31,556 nucleotides of DNA from Leptospiraceae bacterium UBA2033 (GTDB lineage Bacteria > Spirochaetota > Leptospiria > Leptospirales > Leptospiraceae). The first letter of the stretch is position 1. Every line of letters begins with the position of its first letter. The DNA is taken from assembly GCA_002333425.1 (NCBI GenBank), contig DDBL01000006.1:1-31556 (forward strand), written 5' to 3'. Both the position numbers and the translations under genes were made by a program. This document shows positions 1 to 7,494 of the stretch, one piece after another. Below the pieces are notes generated by a model that saw nothing but the letters and a program-made list of their open reading frames with translations, was not told where the DNA came from and searched no databases.

Positions 1-304
1 CCAGCTCACCTAATTCAAGCCAGTCCCGATTTTTCGGAATAAAGCTAACCTTCTTCAGACCAAGATTGCGTTCTTGGTAGGAGGTCTTCAATTTCTCAGC
101 TTCGGGAATAAGACCAGAGTGGGTAATAGAACGAAACCGCCTAAGAAGGCTTTGAAGGTAGAGAGCGGTATTTCCCCTGTGCTTTTTCGTTTTAGATAGG
201 AAATCATCATAGAGAAATTCGGGAACCAGTAGCGTGGAAACGGAATCTTCTTCCCAGTTAAATTCATATCTCACGAATTGATTTTTATTTTGAAAGGTAA
301 TCAT
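1..304 (-). CDS. DUF1564 family protein, N-terminal part (gene runs off the left edge)
   Basis: Reading the minus strand from an ATG at 304 gives an open frame of 101 codons that leaves the window without a stop. Its middle reads STLLVPEFLYDDFLSKTKK and then YLQSLLRRFRSITHSGLIPE, the arrangement I recognise from the DUF1564 family of Leptospira proteins of unknown function: a short strand, a basic helix, then a second conserved block around ERNLGLKKVSFIPKNRDW. Such proteins are usually about 150-180 residues, so roughly 60 percent is present. No signal peptide or membrane segment is visible. There is no good ribosome binding site before the ATG, so the exact start is uncertain. Function is unknown; family membership is from memory of the motif pattern. 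Confidence 0.7.
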   Translation of the reverse strand, partial: MITFQNKNQFVRYEFNWEEDSVSTLLVPEFLYDDFLSKTKKHRGNTALYLQSLLRRFRSITHSGLIPEAEKLKTSYQERNLGLKKVSFIPKNRDWLELGEL

Positions 305-361
305 ACCTATACTGAGTCACAAAACGAACATTGTGTGCGAAAATTTTTACATTTTTCACTT
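302..361 (-). promoter_or_regulatory. Upstream region of the DUF1564 gene, sharing a 24-base motif with 31399-31422
   Basis: On the minus strand the bases just before and including the DUF1564 start codon read GTTTTGTGACTCAGTATAGG then TATG. The same 24 bases, with 21 identical, lie upstream of the truncated gene at the right end of the window. Further upstream both copies also contain AAGTGAAAA and a GCAC..TGTT stretch, so the similarity extends over about 60 bases. The conservation suggests a shared promoter, operator or leader; no transcription data support it. Confidence 0.5.
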
Positions 362-546
362 AACAAAGTTAAAAGTTTTCCTTTGAGAAGGTTAAGCATT
401 TTACACTTTATCTTTATGGCAAATGAGTAGTTGCGAAAAAATAAAAACCACCAGTTTTGCAAGATTTTTACTAAAATAATATTGAAAATTTATAGGTGAA
501 TCAATAGACTGTTTCAAACTGTAAGTTCTCGGGCAGGATAAATTTG

Positions 547-849
547 ATGACAAAGATAAAATTTGAACTAAGTAAGAAACAATTAGATGGAGCGATTAAA
601 GGTGTTCAGGGTATCGCGCATCCTGTTCGTCTTATGATTTTGTATGCACTATCTAAAGAAGAGTTATCCGTGAATGATCTTGCCGATTTCACAGGTGTAA
701 GTCAGTCAGTAACTTCTCAACACTTGAGCAAAATGAAGGACAATGGAATTTTAGATAGCCGTAAGGAATCGAACAGAGTGTTTTACTATGTAAAAGATAC
801 TAAGTACCGAGAGCTGGTTAAAAGTATAATTAAACTATTTAGTGTTTAG
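547..849 (+). CDS. ArsR-family winged-helix transcriptional regulator
   Basis: A 100-residue DNA-binding protein of the ArsR/SmtB class. The winged helix runs from about residue 20 to 90: GIAHPVRLMILYALSKEELS, the recognition helix SQSVTSQHLSKMKDNGIL, and a wing SNRVFYYVKD. The classical metal-binding ELCVCDL site in helix 3 is replaced by ELSVNDL with no cysteine, and no other cysteine or histidine cluster exists, so metal sensing through that site is unlikely. The ATG at 547 sits 9 bases after an AGG (535-537); a TTG at 544 would add one Met. The stop at 849 is one base from the stop of feoB on the other strand, so the two genes converge and do not form an operon. Its target is unknown; regulation of its own promoter is usual in the family. 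Confidence 0.85.
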   Translation: MTKIKFELSKKQLDGAIKGVQGIAHPVRLMILYALSKEELSVNDLADFTGVSQSVTSQHLSKMKDNGILDSRKESNRVFYYVKDTKYRELVKSIIKLFSV

Positions 850-850
850 A

Positions 851-2941
851 TTAAATTCCTAATCCAAGTGCGATTCCTACTTGGTAAACCAAAAGAGAAC
901 TCAAATAAGCCAGAATAGACATATAGACAAATAAAAAACTAGGCCAGAAGTAAGACTTAGTTTCTTGTCGCACAACGGCTAAAGTAGACATACATTGGCT
1001 TGCATAAGCAAAGAAAATTAGTAGGCTAATCGCTGTTAGTACGCTCCAAGTTTTTTTTCCTGTCTTGGGGTTTATATCTTTCTGAATAGAACTCTTTAAA
1101 TCGTCACTCGTCTCGTCGCCTTCCACTCCATAGATAATAGCAAGAGTGGAAACCATTACTTCTCGGGCGGCAAAAGAAGAAATAATTCCAACTCCAATCT
1201 TCCAATCAAATCCTAAAGGCTCAATTGCTGGCTCAATAAACTTTCCAATTTTTGCCGCATAAGACTGTGAAATTTCTGTTTCTGGTTTGGTAGCCGTCGA
1301 ATCTACAGGAGCGGTTACAGGGTAGTAGGCGAGAAACCAAAGTAGGATAGACACGTATAGAATAATCGTTCCAGAATTTTCTATAAATGCTTTTACGTTT
1401 TGGTAGACATTTAGAAAAAGATTTTTAATCGAAGGAATTTTGTAAGAGGGAAGTTCTATTAAAAAATAAGAGGACTCGTGGCGAAAGAAAGTTTTTTTAA
1501 ATAAAAGCGCAAAGAGTAGAGCAGTAATCATTCCGAGGATAAATAGTCCAAAAAGCATAAGCGCTTGCAAAGAAAAAATTCCAAGTATTTCTGTCTTAGG
1601 AAAAATGGCTCCAATGACAAGGATATATACCGGATAACGTGCAGAGCAAGTGATGAGCGGAGAAATAAGAATAGTCGCCATTTTGTCTGAGCGATTTTCA
1701 ATTGTTCTTGTACTCATAATTGCAGGAACCGCACAAGCGGCAGATGAGAGAAGGGGAATAAACGACTTACCGGATAATCCGAATCTGCCCATGAATTTGT
1801 CCATGATAAACGATACACGCGAGAGATACCCGGATTCTTCCATGATTCCAATGAATAAAAACAAAAGTGCAATCTGAGGAATAAAAACCAGCACGGAGCC
1901 GACTCCACCAATGATTCCCTTTGTGATAAGTCCGTTAAATGGACCTTCGGGTAAAGTCGTTTGAAAATAAATTCCTAGGCTTTCGAAAGATTTTTCGATA
2001 AACTCCATCGGGTATTCCGACCAAGAAAATAAAGACTGAAATACGAAACCCATGACCAGAAAAAAAGTAAACATTCCAAATACAGGGTGTAGAATAAACC
2101 TGTCCAGCTTAGAGGATAAACTGGATTTGTCTTCTGTGTTTCCAGTGAGAACTTTACTAATGATAGATTTAATTTTAAAAGATTTTTGAATTACTTCTTC
2201 TTGGTATTTGTAAACTAGACCTGAGTTTTTTAGTTCAGAAGAAATTAAGTTTTGGATTTCTGGTTTAAATTCTTCTATTCCAGGAAGTTCTTTTTGTAAT
2301 TTTTCTCCAGAAAGTTTTTTAAGTGTATTACTTAAAACAAATTGGAGATAGTGAATATTATCCGCTTCTAGTTTTGCAAGTAGGTTTTGGAAAAAGTTTT
2401 CTCGTTTTTCATCCCAAGCCCAAAGTCTTTTTGGAGTTTTAAAGTTATAGGGATTTACAATTAACTCTTTTAATTTTGGAATTCCTTCTCCATTTTTTGC
2501 ATTTACTAGGATAACTTCGATGCCCAGTTCTTTTTTTAAAGTTTCTACTTGGATGAATAAGTTTTTCTTTTGTAAAATATCTTTCATGGTAATCACAAGT
2601 AGGATTGGTGCTCCCAAGTCCATGATTTGAAATAGAAATTGTAAACTTCGTTCGAGTAGAATTGCATCTAGAACGAAAATAATTTTATCAGATTCTTTTC
2701 GGTTAATCAAAAATCGAGTCAGAGTTTTTTTATCTTCCGAGTTTGCGTTTAGAGAAAACGAACCTGGTAAATCAATTACTTCCAAAGTTTTATCTTCTAG
2801 TTTTACTTCGCCTGTGGCAATTCCAACAGTAACTCCTGGAAAATTTCCTGTCTTTTGGCTAAGCCCTGTTAGCTGGTTGAAGAGAGAAGTTTTTCCAGCG
2901 TTTGCATTTCCGACTAGTAGACAGCGATAATTAGTTTCCAT
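851..2941 (-). CDS. feoB: Ferrous iron transport protein B (GTPase-permease)
   Basis: FeoB imports Fe2+ across the inner membrane. The 696-residue protein has a cytosolic G domain at the N-terminus: P-loop GNANAGKTS (11-19), switch II DLPG (57-60), a G4 motif TMKD (118-121) and G5 near VNAKNGEG (146-153). It then has a helical linker and two Gate/nucleoside-recognition membrane repeats from about residue 280 onward, with the family motif SAACAVPAIMSTRTIENR and late hydrophobic helices. It is shorter than the 773-residue E. coli protein and lacks its cysteine-rich tail. The G4 motif has Thr where most FeoB proteins have Asn; Thr is tolerated at this site in some other GTPases. The start overlaps the end of feoA by 11 bases, so translation is probably coupled. 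FeoA is the expected partner. Confidence 0.96.
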   Translation of the reverse strand: METNYRCLLVGNANAGKTSLFNQLTGLSQKTGNFPGVTVGIATGEVKLEDKTLEVIDLPGSFSLNANSEDKKTLTRFLINRKESDKIIFVLDAILLERSLQFLFQIMDLGAPILLVITMKDILQKKNLFIQVETLKKELGIEVILVNAKNGEGIPKLKELIVNPYNFKTPKRLWAWDEKRENFFQNLLAKLEADNIHYLQFVLSNTLKKLSGEKLQKELPGIEEFKPEIQNLISSELKNSGLVYKYQEEVIQKSFKIKSIISKVLTGNTEDKSSLSSKLDRFILHPVFGMFTFFLVMGFVFQSLFSWSEYPMEFIEKSFESLGIYFQTTLPEGPFNGLITKGIIGGVGSVLVFIPQIALLFLFIGIMEESGYLSRVSFIMDKFMGRFGLSGKSFIPLLSSAACAVPAIMSTRTIENRSDKMATILISPLITCSARYPVYILVIGAIFPKTEILGIFSLQALMLFGLFILGMITALLFALLFKKTFFRHESSYFLIELPSYKIPSIKNLFLNVYQNVKAFIENSGTIILYVSILLWFLAYYPVTAPVDSTATKPETEISQSYAAKIGKFIEPAIEPLGFDWKIGVGIISSFAAREVMVSTLAIIYGVEGDETSDDLKSSIQKDINPKTGKKTWSVLTAISLLIFFAYASQCMSTLAVVRQETKSYFWPSFLFVYMSILAYLSSLLVYQVGIALGLGI

Positions 2942-3176
2942 TTGTGTTCACCTGTATATGCTCTGCATCATTCATTCTAAGGGATAAGTGGGATTTGCCT
3001 ATCTTGACTACAATTTTATTTTGGGAAGGATATTTTTGTATTAAAGTAATTTCTGTTCCAGGCAAAAATCCATAATCAATTAATTCAAGGACATACTCCG
3101 CCTTTAGCTTTTCTTGATCCAGAGAATCAATGATTGCGATTTTCTCTAATTCTAAACTAGTTAAACTTTTCTTCAT
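2931..3176 (-). CDS. feoA: Ferrous iron transport protein A (SH3-like FeoA)
   Basis: FeoA is a small cytosolic SH3-like protein that associates with FeoB and is thought to modulate its GTPase. The reading frame could begin at 3209, but those first 11 codons lie inside the intergenic foldback repeat and the sequence MSIGGNLLIVF has no FeoA character. The ATG at 3176, giving MKKSLTSLELEKIAII, fits the family start, so I use it (81 residues). The fold is recognisable by the L.DYGFLPGTEITLIQKYP block followed by IVVKIGKSHLSLRMNDAEHI. It overlaps feoB by 11 bases. Upstream lies the repeat at 3187-3322 and then aarF on the same strand, so the pair is either transcribed from within the repeat or read through from aarF. 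No obvious Fur box is seen. Confidence 0.88.
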   Translation of the reverse strand: MKKSLTSLELEKIAIIDSLDQEKLKAEYVLELIDYGFLPGTEITLIQKYPSQNKIVVKIGKSHLSLRMNDAEHIQVNTNGN

Positions 3177-3186
3177 GAAGACTATT

Positions 3187-3322
3187 AAAAGATTACCACC
3201 GATGGACACCGATGAACACAGATAAAAGATACGATGGTTGTTTCGTATTTGTAATTCGGTTTGAGTTTATATCATTTTTTATCGTTCTTTTCTCGGTGTT
3301 CATCGGTGGTATTCTTTTTCTT
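3187..3322 (+). repeat. Foldback intergenic repeat, class B, between aarF and feoA
   Basis: The left arm (about 3187-3230) contains ATTACCACCGATGGACACC and GATGAACACAGATAAA. The right arm (about 3281-3322) is its inverted complement, ending TCGGTGTTCATCGGTGGTAT. The arms are imperfect over roughly 35 bases and enclose about 50 AT-rich bases. A second, related element is at 7330-7446. The element fills the whole aarF-feoA spacer and its right end touches the aarF stop codon at 3321. It encodes nothing. It looks like a short non-autonomous mobile or palindromic repeat; no transposase is visible. Confidence 0.75.
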
Positions 3323-4655
3323 ATCTAAATCCTAGCGATTTAGGTTTGTTGCGATTTTTCTCTACTTCCATTGGAGTTAGGTCTTTGATTAAATCCATTT
3401 CAGGTGCGAGGATCTTGACGTATCTATCAAAGTATAACATCTGTTTAATGAGAAGACCGAATTCATGTGGAATTTTGAGTCCATTGTTTTTACTGATGTC
3501 ACTGATTCGGAGCATAACAGCATTTAGCCGCGACTCATCAATACTTGCTACATCGCCTAGTTGTAGATTCATTGCAATTTCATTCATTTCCTCAAAGATG
3601 TATTCCAAATCTTTGGCAAATTTTACTTCATCAATTCCCTTTGCAGTAGAATCCATTTGGACTAAACCTTTTGCCATAGTCTTTGCGTTAGTCGAACCGA
3701 GTCCTTCCATAAATAGCATCAGTCCCATCCAAGTCTCAGGAGAAATTCTTCCTACAATTCCAAAATCTATAAATCCAATTTTCCCATCTTTTAGAACCAG
3801 TAAATTTCCGGCGTGAACATCTGCGTGAAACATTCCGCTTCCAAGAGAGGAAAACCAAATATCGAGTGCGTCGGTTAACGTCTTCGCTGGGTTATTCGAA
3901 ACTGCTTTGATTGCTTTTAAATCAGTGAGAGGAATTCCGTAAAAACGTTCCATGGTTAACAGCCGTTTTGTGCTGTAGTTGTGAAATACTCTTGGAACTT
4001 TTGCACGAGTCTCGTTTGTATTAATTAGATGTTTGTCAAACTCTTCTATGTTCTTAGCTTCTTGGATAAAGTCTACTTCGAGAAGGATGGAGTCGTGAAA
4101 TGTTTTTACGATGTCCGTTAGACCAGAAGTTTTTACACCCGGCGCTAATTTTTCAAAAAGTAGGGTTGCAAGATAAATCAGATTCATGTCTGTTTTTAAT
4201 ACTGTTTCAATATCAGGACGTTGAACTTTTATCACTACATCGAATCCATCTACAGTAGTCGCTGCGTGAACTTGCGCAATAGAAGCCGATGCTAGTGGTT
4301 TTTCTTCGATAAAGGAAAAAAAATGGCTCGGTTTTGCTCCCAATTCTTTTTCTACGATTTGTAAGATGGTTTTAAATGGGACTGGTCTGACAGAATCTAG
4401 GCATTTTTGCATTTCCTCGACATATTCCTTTGGAAATAGGGAAGGGGCAGAGGCGATAAATTGCCCTAATTTTATATAAGTTGCACCTAGATCTGCGAAG
4501 GCTTCCCTTAGACGAACTGCAAGTTGGCTGTCTTTTTTGTCTAAGAGAATGTCTGCCAACACTTGGGCTAACTTAGTAGAAAGTATCCTAAATGAGTCGG
4601 CTACTCGTAAAATGGCATTGATTCCAGATGAGAGATTGTCTGTTACATGAGTCAT
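3321..4655 (-). CDS. AarF/UbiB/ABC1-family atypical kinase
   Basis: A 444-residue member of the ABC1/ADCK/UbiB family, ancient atypical kinases or ATPases linked in many organisms to quinone or other lipid metabolism. All family hallmarks are visible: the KxGQ motif KLGQ (62-65), the alanine-rich loop ASASIAQVHAA (122-132) that replaces the usual glycine loop, the ATP-site lysine in VIKVQRP (143), the catalytic segment HADVHAGN (277-284) and the metal-binding FIDFG (296-300). The long C-terminal helical part (310-444) has no clear transmembrane anchor, unlike E. coli UbiB. It starts at the ATG at 4655, 87 bases from the divergent gene. feoA follows on the same strand after a repeat. There are no quinone genes nearby, so a role in quinone synthesis is not supported by context. 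Confidence 0.92.
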   Translation of the reverse strand: MTHVTDNLSSGINAILRVADSFRILSTKLAQVLADILLDKKDSQLAVRLREAFADLGATYIKLGQFIASAPSLFPKEYVEEMQKCLDSVRPVPFKTILQIVEKELGAKPSHFFSFIEEKPLASASIAQVHAATTVDGFDVVIKVQRPDIETVLKTDMNLIYLATLLFEKLAPGVKTSGLTDIVKTFHDSILLEVDFIQEAKNIEEFDKHLINTNETRAKVPRVFHNYSTKRLLTMERFYGIPLTDLKAIKAVSNNPAKTLTDALDIWFSSLGSGMFHADVHAGNLLVLKDGKIGFIDFGIVGRISPETWMGLMLFMEGLGSTNAKTMAKGLVQMDSTAKGIDEVKFAKDLEYIFEEMNEIAMNLQLGDVASIDESRLNAVMLRISDISKNNGLKIPHEFGLLIKQMLYFDRYVKILAPEMDLIKDLTPMEVEKNRNKPKSLGFR

Positions 4656-4732
4656 ATGGATAAAATTTCAGGGTTAGTTTTACTGACAATTCATTTCGTT
4701 AGGATGATTTTTTGTTTACAGAATATCATTTT

Positions 4733-4747
4733 TGACAAACATTGTCA
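4733..4747. promoter_or_regulatory. Perfect palindrome in the divergent spacer; candidate operator
   Basis: TGACAA-ACA-TTGTCA is a perfect inverted repeat with 6-base arms and a 3-base centre, inside the 86-base spacer between the AarF-like gene and the divergent 4784 gene. A second TGACAA occurs at 4684-4689. The right arm covers the TTG at 4742 that could start the plus-strand gene, which is why I prefer the downstream ATG. The symmetry is typical of a dimeric repressor site, but the protein that binds it is unknown. Confidence 0.4.
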
Positions 4748-4783
4748 GAAATTTCTAAAAGAAGTAAAATAAGCAAATCAAAT

Positions 4784-6784
4784 ATGGACAAAGAAAACAT
4801 TTTAATTCAGGAGCTTGGAAAACTGGAGCTTACTGAGCTAAAAAAAGTAGCCACTCTTTGGAATCTTCATAAGTTCACAGGAAAAGACAAAAAGACATCT
4901 GTTACACAGCTCTATTCCTCCTTTCAAGAAGAATTCTATTTAAAGTCGATACTCGAAAAGCTCACTCCGATTCAAGTTAACATCTTCTCTCTAATTCTTA
5001 AAAACAAAAACGTACAAACCCTTGGAGAGATTGTTCGCAAGACTTCTCTTCACCCGATTAACGCAGAAACAGAATTAGGTGTACTTAGAAAATATTGTTT
5101 GGTATACCAACGAAAAAATCGGGAACGTCTCACCAACAACTTAGATAAGTACCATGCTTACGAAGAAATCGCAACGCTAATTAAATTAGATGTAAATGCA
5201 AAAGGGGAGAAGTTTAAATTATCCCTAGATAAATATTTACACAAACTCCCTACTGATCAAATTTCTGGCGAATGGGTAAAATCCATTGGTTTAAAGAAAG
5301 TAGACTCGATTGATGAATTCACCAAAGTTGCTCTTTCTGATGAAGGAATTTCTCTTTGTGTTCAATCTTTAAATGAACTGGAACGTGATGTTCTACTTTA
5401 TGTTTATACTCATGGTGGAGTCATTGAAGCAGAAGTTGTTCGCAATTATATCAATGTGAATCGTGGAAAGTTTGAGCAGATAATACCTGATTTGACTGCG
5501 AAGGGTTTAATTTTTGATACGTATTATATTGATGAAAGATTCATTCGTATTATTGTAATTCCAAAAGAGATTCTAACTTACATTCAGGTTAATACTCTTT
5601 TGCCTTCCGTAAAAAAAGGCACAAAACAAAAACAAGAAAAAATTGCTAAGAACGATTTAGATTTTTTCTTAAATATCAAAAAGATGATTTCGTTTATATC
5701 CCGCAAGGGGTTAAGTCTCGCAAAGTCAGGTAAAATCAAACAAGCGGACAACAAACGTACAGAACAAGATTTACTTAAACCAGACATTGATATTTTTCCA
5801 GAAAAAGGACAGGTATATCAAATTGAGCTGATTTTACCTATCTTAAAAATGTTAAACTTAGTTGATATTAAAGGGGAAAACATTGTATTAACCGGTGCGA
5901 TTGATGAATTCCAAAGGAAAGATATTTTTGAACTTATGAATCTTGTGATCCATGAAGTCAACGAAGTTCGTTCTAAGAGATTTAATCCACCGGAAGTATT
6001 TTCTGCCATCGAAGTTCCCTTTTACGATAAACCAATTTTAGATAAATGTGTTCAAATCATTTTGAATATGGGAAAGGTAAACACATCTGTAATTTTTTCA
6101 AATGTTGTCAGAGAAAACTTAGTGTTATCCCCCGGATTCAAAATCAAAAATTTTGAATCTGATTTATTAGATCTGAGAAAAGAAATCATAAGTGCGATTT
6201 TTTATCTCCATCTATTCGGTCTTTTGGAAGTGGAATATCCGTCTCGCTTTTTGGTACTTTCTGATTTAGGAAAATACTACTTTCAGTCTAAAGCAATTCC
6301 TAAGCATACAGAGAAGGGGGGAATCACCATTAACTCCGACTTTAGTATCATTGCTTTCCCTGAAAAATGTTCTCTTCACGGAATTCATTTACTCAAAGTG
6401 TTTACTGAGCTTAAAGATTACGATAGAGTATTTACTTTTGCTTTAACCAAGGATTCTTTTCAAAATGGAATTTTACTGGGTTATGATCCAAATCTTTTCA
6501 TTCAGTTCTTGAGAGAATCTAGCAAGGCTGAGCTTGCACAAAACTTGATGTTCTTGTTTGATGATTGGAGTAAAAATCTTCCTATCGTTGTTGTGACAGA
6601 AGATTGTGTACTGCTCAAAACATACGATCCACACGTGATGGAGTTACTACTTGGTCAGATTAAAGGTAAAAAGATTGTGATGGAAGAAATTAGTCCTGAA
6701 GCAATTCTAATTGATAAAACCAAGATCCAGGACGTAATTCAAATTTCGGAAAAACTAAACCTGATTATTAAACTAATCAGGTAG
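4784..6784 (+). CDS. Large protein with XPB-helicase-associated (Helicase_C_3-like) C-terminal domain, no helicase motor
   Basis: About 666 residues, soluble. The last 160 residues resemble the domain annotated as helicase-associated/XPB-Ssl2 N-terminal-like: a block ITINSDFSIIAFPEKCSLHG, then FTFALTKDSFQNGILLGYDP, a helix around FLRESSKAEL, LMFLFDDWSK, and a terminal strand-helix from LPIVVVTEDCVLLKTYDP to EKLNLIIKLIR. The rest is helical with several winged-helix-like stretches (for example ERDVLLYVYTHGGVIEAEVV). No Walker A, DEAD/DEAH or other ATPase motif is present. The frame is open from a TTG at 4742, 14 codons earlier, but that codon lies in a palindrome; neither start has a good ribosome site. 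It converges with the next gene at a 5-base gap. Related proteins are conserved hypotheticals in leptospires; a DNA-repair or transcription-coupled role is only a guess. Confidence 0.72.
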   Translation: MDKENILIQELGKLELTELKKVATLWNLHKFTGKDKKTSVTQLYSSFQEEFYLKSILEKLTPIQVNIFSLILKNKNVQTLGEIVRKTSLHPINAETELGVLRKYCLVYQRKNRERLTNNLDKYHAYEEIATLIKLDVNAKGEKFKLSLDKYLHKLPTDQISGEWVKSIGLKKVDSIDEFTKVALSDEGISLCVQSLNELERDVLLYVYTHGGVIEAEVVRNYINVNRGKFEQIIPDLTAKGLIFDTYYIDERFIRIIVIPKEILTYIQVNTLLPSVKKGTKQKQEKIAKNDLDFFLNIKKMISFISRKGLSLAKSGKIKQADNKRTEQDLLKPDIDIFPEKGQVYQIELILPILKMLNLVDIKGENIVLTGAIDEFQRKDIFELMNLVIHEVNEVRSKRFNPPEVFSAIEVPFYDKPILDKCVQIILNMGKVNTSVIFSNVVRENLVLSPGFKIKNFESDLLDLRKEIISAIFYLHLFGLLEVEYPSRFLVLSDLGKYYFQSKAIPKHTEKGGITINSDFSIIAFPEKCSLHGIHLLKVFTELKDYDRVFTFALTKDSFQNGILLGYDPNLFIQFLRESSKAELAQNLMFLFDDWSKNLPIVVVTEDCVLLKTYDPHVMELLLGQIKGKKIVMEEISPEAILIDKTKIQDVIQISEKLNLIIKLIR

Positions 6785-6789
6785 TGTGC

Positions 6790-7065
6790 TTATTCAGGGT
6801 CTGTGACTTTAATTTTAGTTTTAAAGTTCCAGGCTCTGAAAGGAGCAATTGCTTCCAATCTCTGGTCAAGTACAAAATAAAGCCTGTCCCCATATTTGAC
6901 CAACCCGCCTTTGTAATGTGCATATTTCGTTTTGTGATCCACTAACCCCACTTCTTTTACTTGTTTCCAGTCTTCACAAGTTTTGAGTGATGGCACTTTT
7001 CTTAGATACAATTCTTTGATTGTATTGTCTTTTACTGCGTCTCTTAAAATTTTTTCCCATTCCAT
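6790..7065 (-). CDS. Small hypothetical protein
   Basis: A 91-residue protein beginning MEWEKILRDAVKDN and ending KTKIKVTDPE. It has no signal peptide, membrane segment or motif that I recognise. The composition is balanced, with regular alternation of charged and aromatic residues (KYAHYKGGLVKYGDRLYFVL), which argues for a real folded beta-rich domain. It converges with the large XPB-associated gene, 5 bases away, and its start is followed upstream by the repeat-rich spacer, so it is probably transcribed alone. No function can be assigned. Confidence 0.7.
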   Translation of the reverse strand: MEWEKILRDAVKDNTIKELYLRKVPSLKTCEDWKQVKEVGLVDHKTKYAHYKGGLVKYGDRLYFVLDQRLEAIAPFRAWNFKTKIKVTDPE

Positions 7066-7170
7066 ACAGAATAGATTCCTTACTTTTTAACCTAACTTAC
7101 ATTACTATCGAACACTAGGGACTGCTTACAAACATAAATTTTTGATCACAGAATAACGAAACCCCCCATT

Positions 7171-7209
7171 CATCTCTGGGTCTATGTGCCTCTGTGGCAA
7201 AGATTTTAC
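7171..7209 (-). repeat. Class C repeat half (GCCACAGAGGCAC type)
   Basis: On the minus strand this reads AAAATCTTTGCCACAGAGG then CACATAGACCCAGAGATG. It matches both arms of the element at 25875-26077. I do not see the inverted partner arm here, so it may be a solo half or a decayed copy. Confidence 0.65.
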
Positions 7210-7329
7210 ACAGTCTCAGTCCTATAAACGTAAGCTGCAAATTGGTACTATATAATCATTATTGCACTAGTCAATGTAAATTTATCAAAATTAACCGATT
7301 TTTATAACTTAAACCCGTTACATAATGTT

Positions 7330-7446
7330 ATTAAGTTAAGAGAAGCACATAAAGATTACCACGGATGAACACGGATAAAATATTGAATATTTTAAACATA
7401 TCGGTGTTAATTCGTGTATTCGGTGGTTAATTCTTTTCTTAACTTG
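7330..7446 (+). repeat. Foldback intergenic repeat, class B, second copy
   Basis: The left arm starts TTAAGTTAAGAGAAG and continues to ATTACCACGGATGAACACGG (7355-7374). The right arm mirrors it with TCGGTGTTAATTCGTG, CGGTGGTTAATTCTTTTC and TTAACTT (to 7446). The core matches the element at 3187-3322, but the outer TTAAGTTAAG extension is particular to this copy. The element is about 117 bases and has no coding content. It sits directly upstream of the DUF3108 gene and could carry part of its promoter. Confidence 0.72.
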
Positions 7447-7494
7447 ACAGCATTGTGCCTCCTTTAGCCTATTAAATTCAAGATTTACTCAAAA

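Larger units (their letters stand above)
7066..7494. other. Gene-free spacer holding two kinds of repeat
   Basis: This 429-base spacer lies between two divergent genes. It contains one half-copy of the class C repeat (about 7171-7209) and a complete class B foldback element (7330-7446). Between them is AT-rich sequence without a reading frame of note. The DUF3108 gene follows 48 bases after the second element. Confidence 0.7.

Noticed and set aside
1650..1877. Plus-strand open frame inside feoB
   Set aside because: Shadow of the FeoB membrane repeat on the other strand; no ribosome site and no family features.
3177..3209. 11-codon extension at the FeoA start
   Set aside because: Lies in the class B repeat and lacks family similarity.
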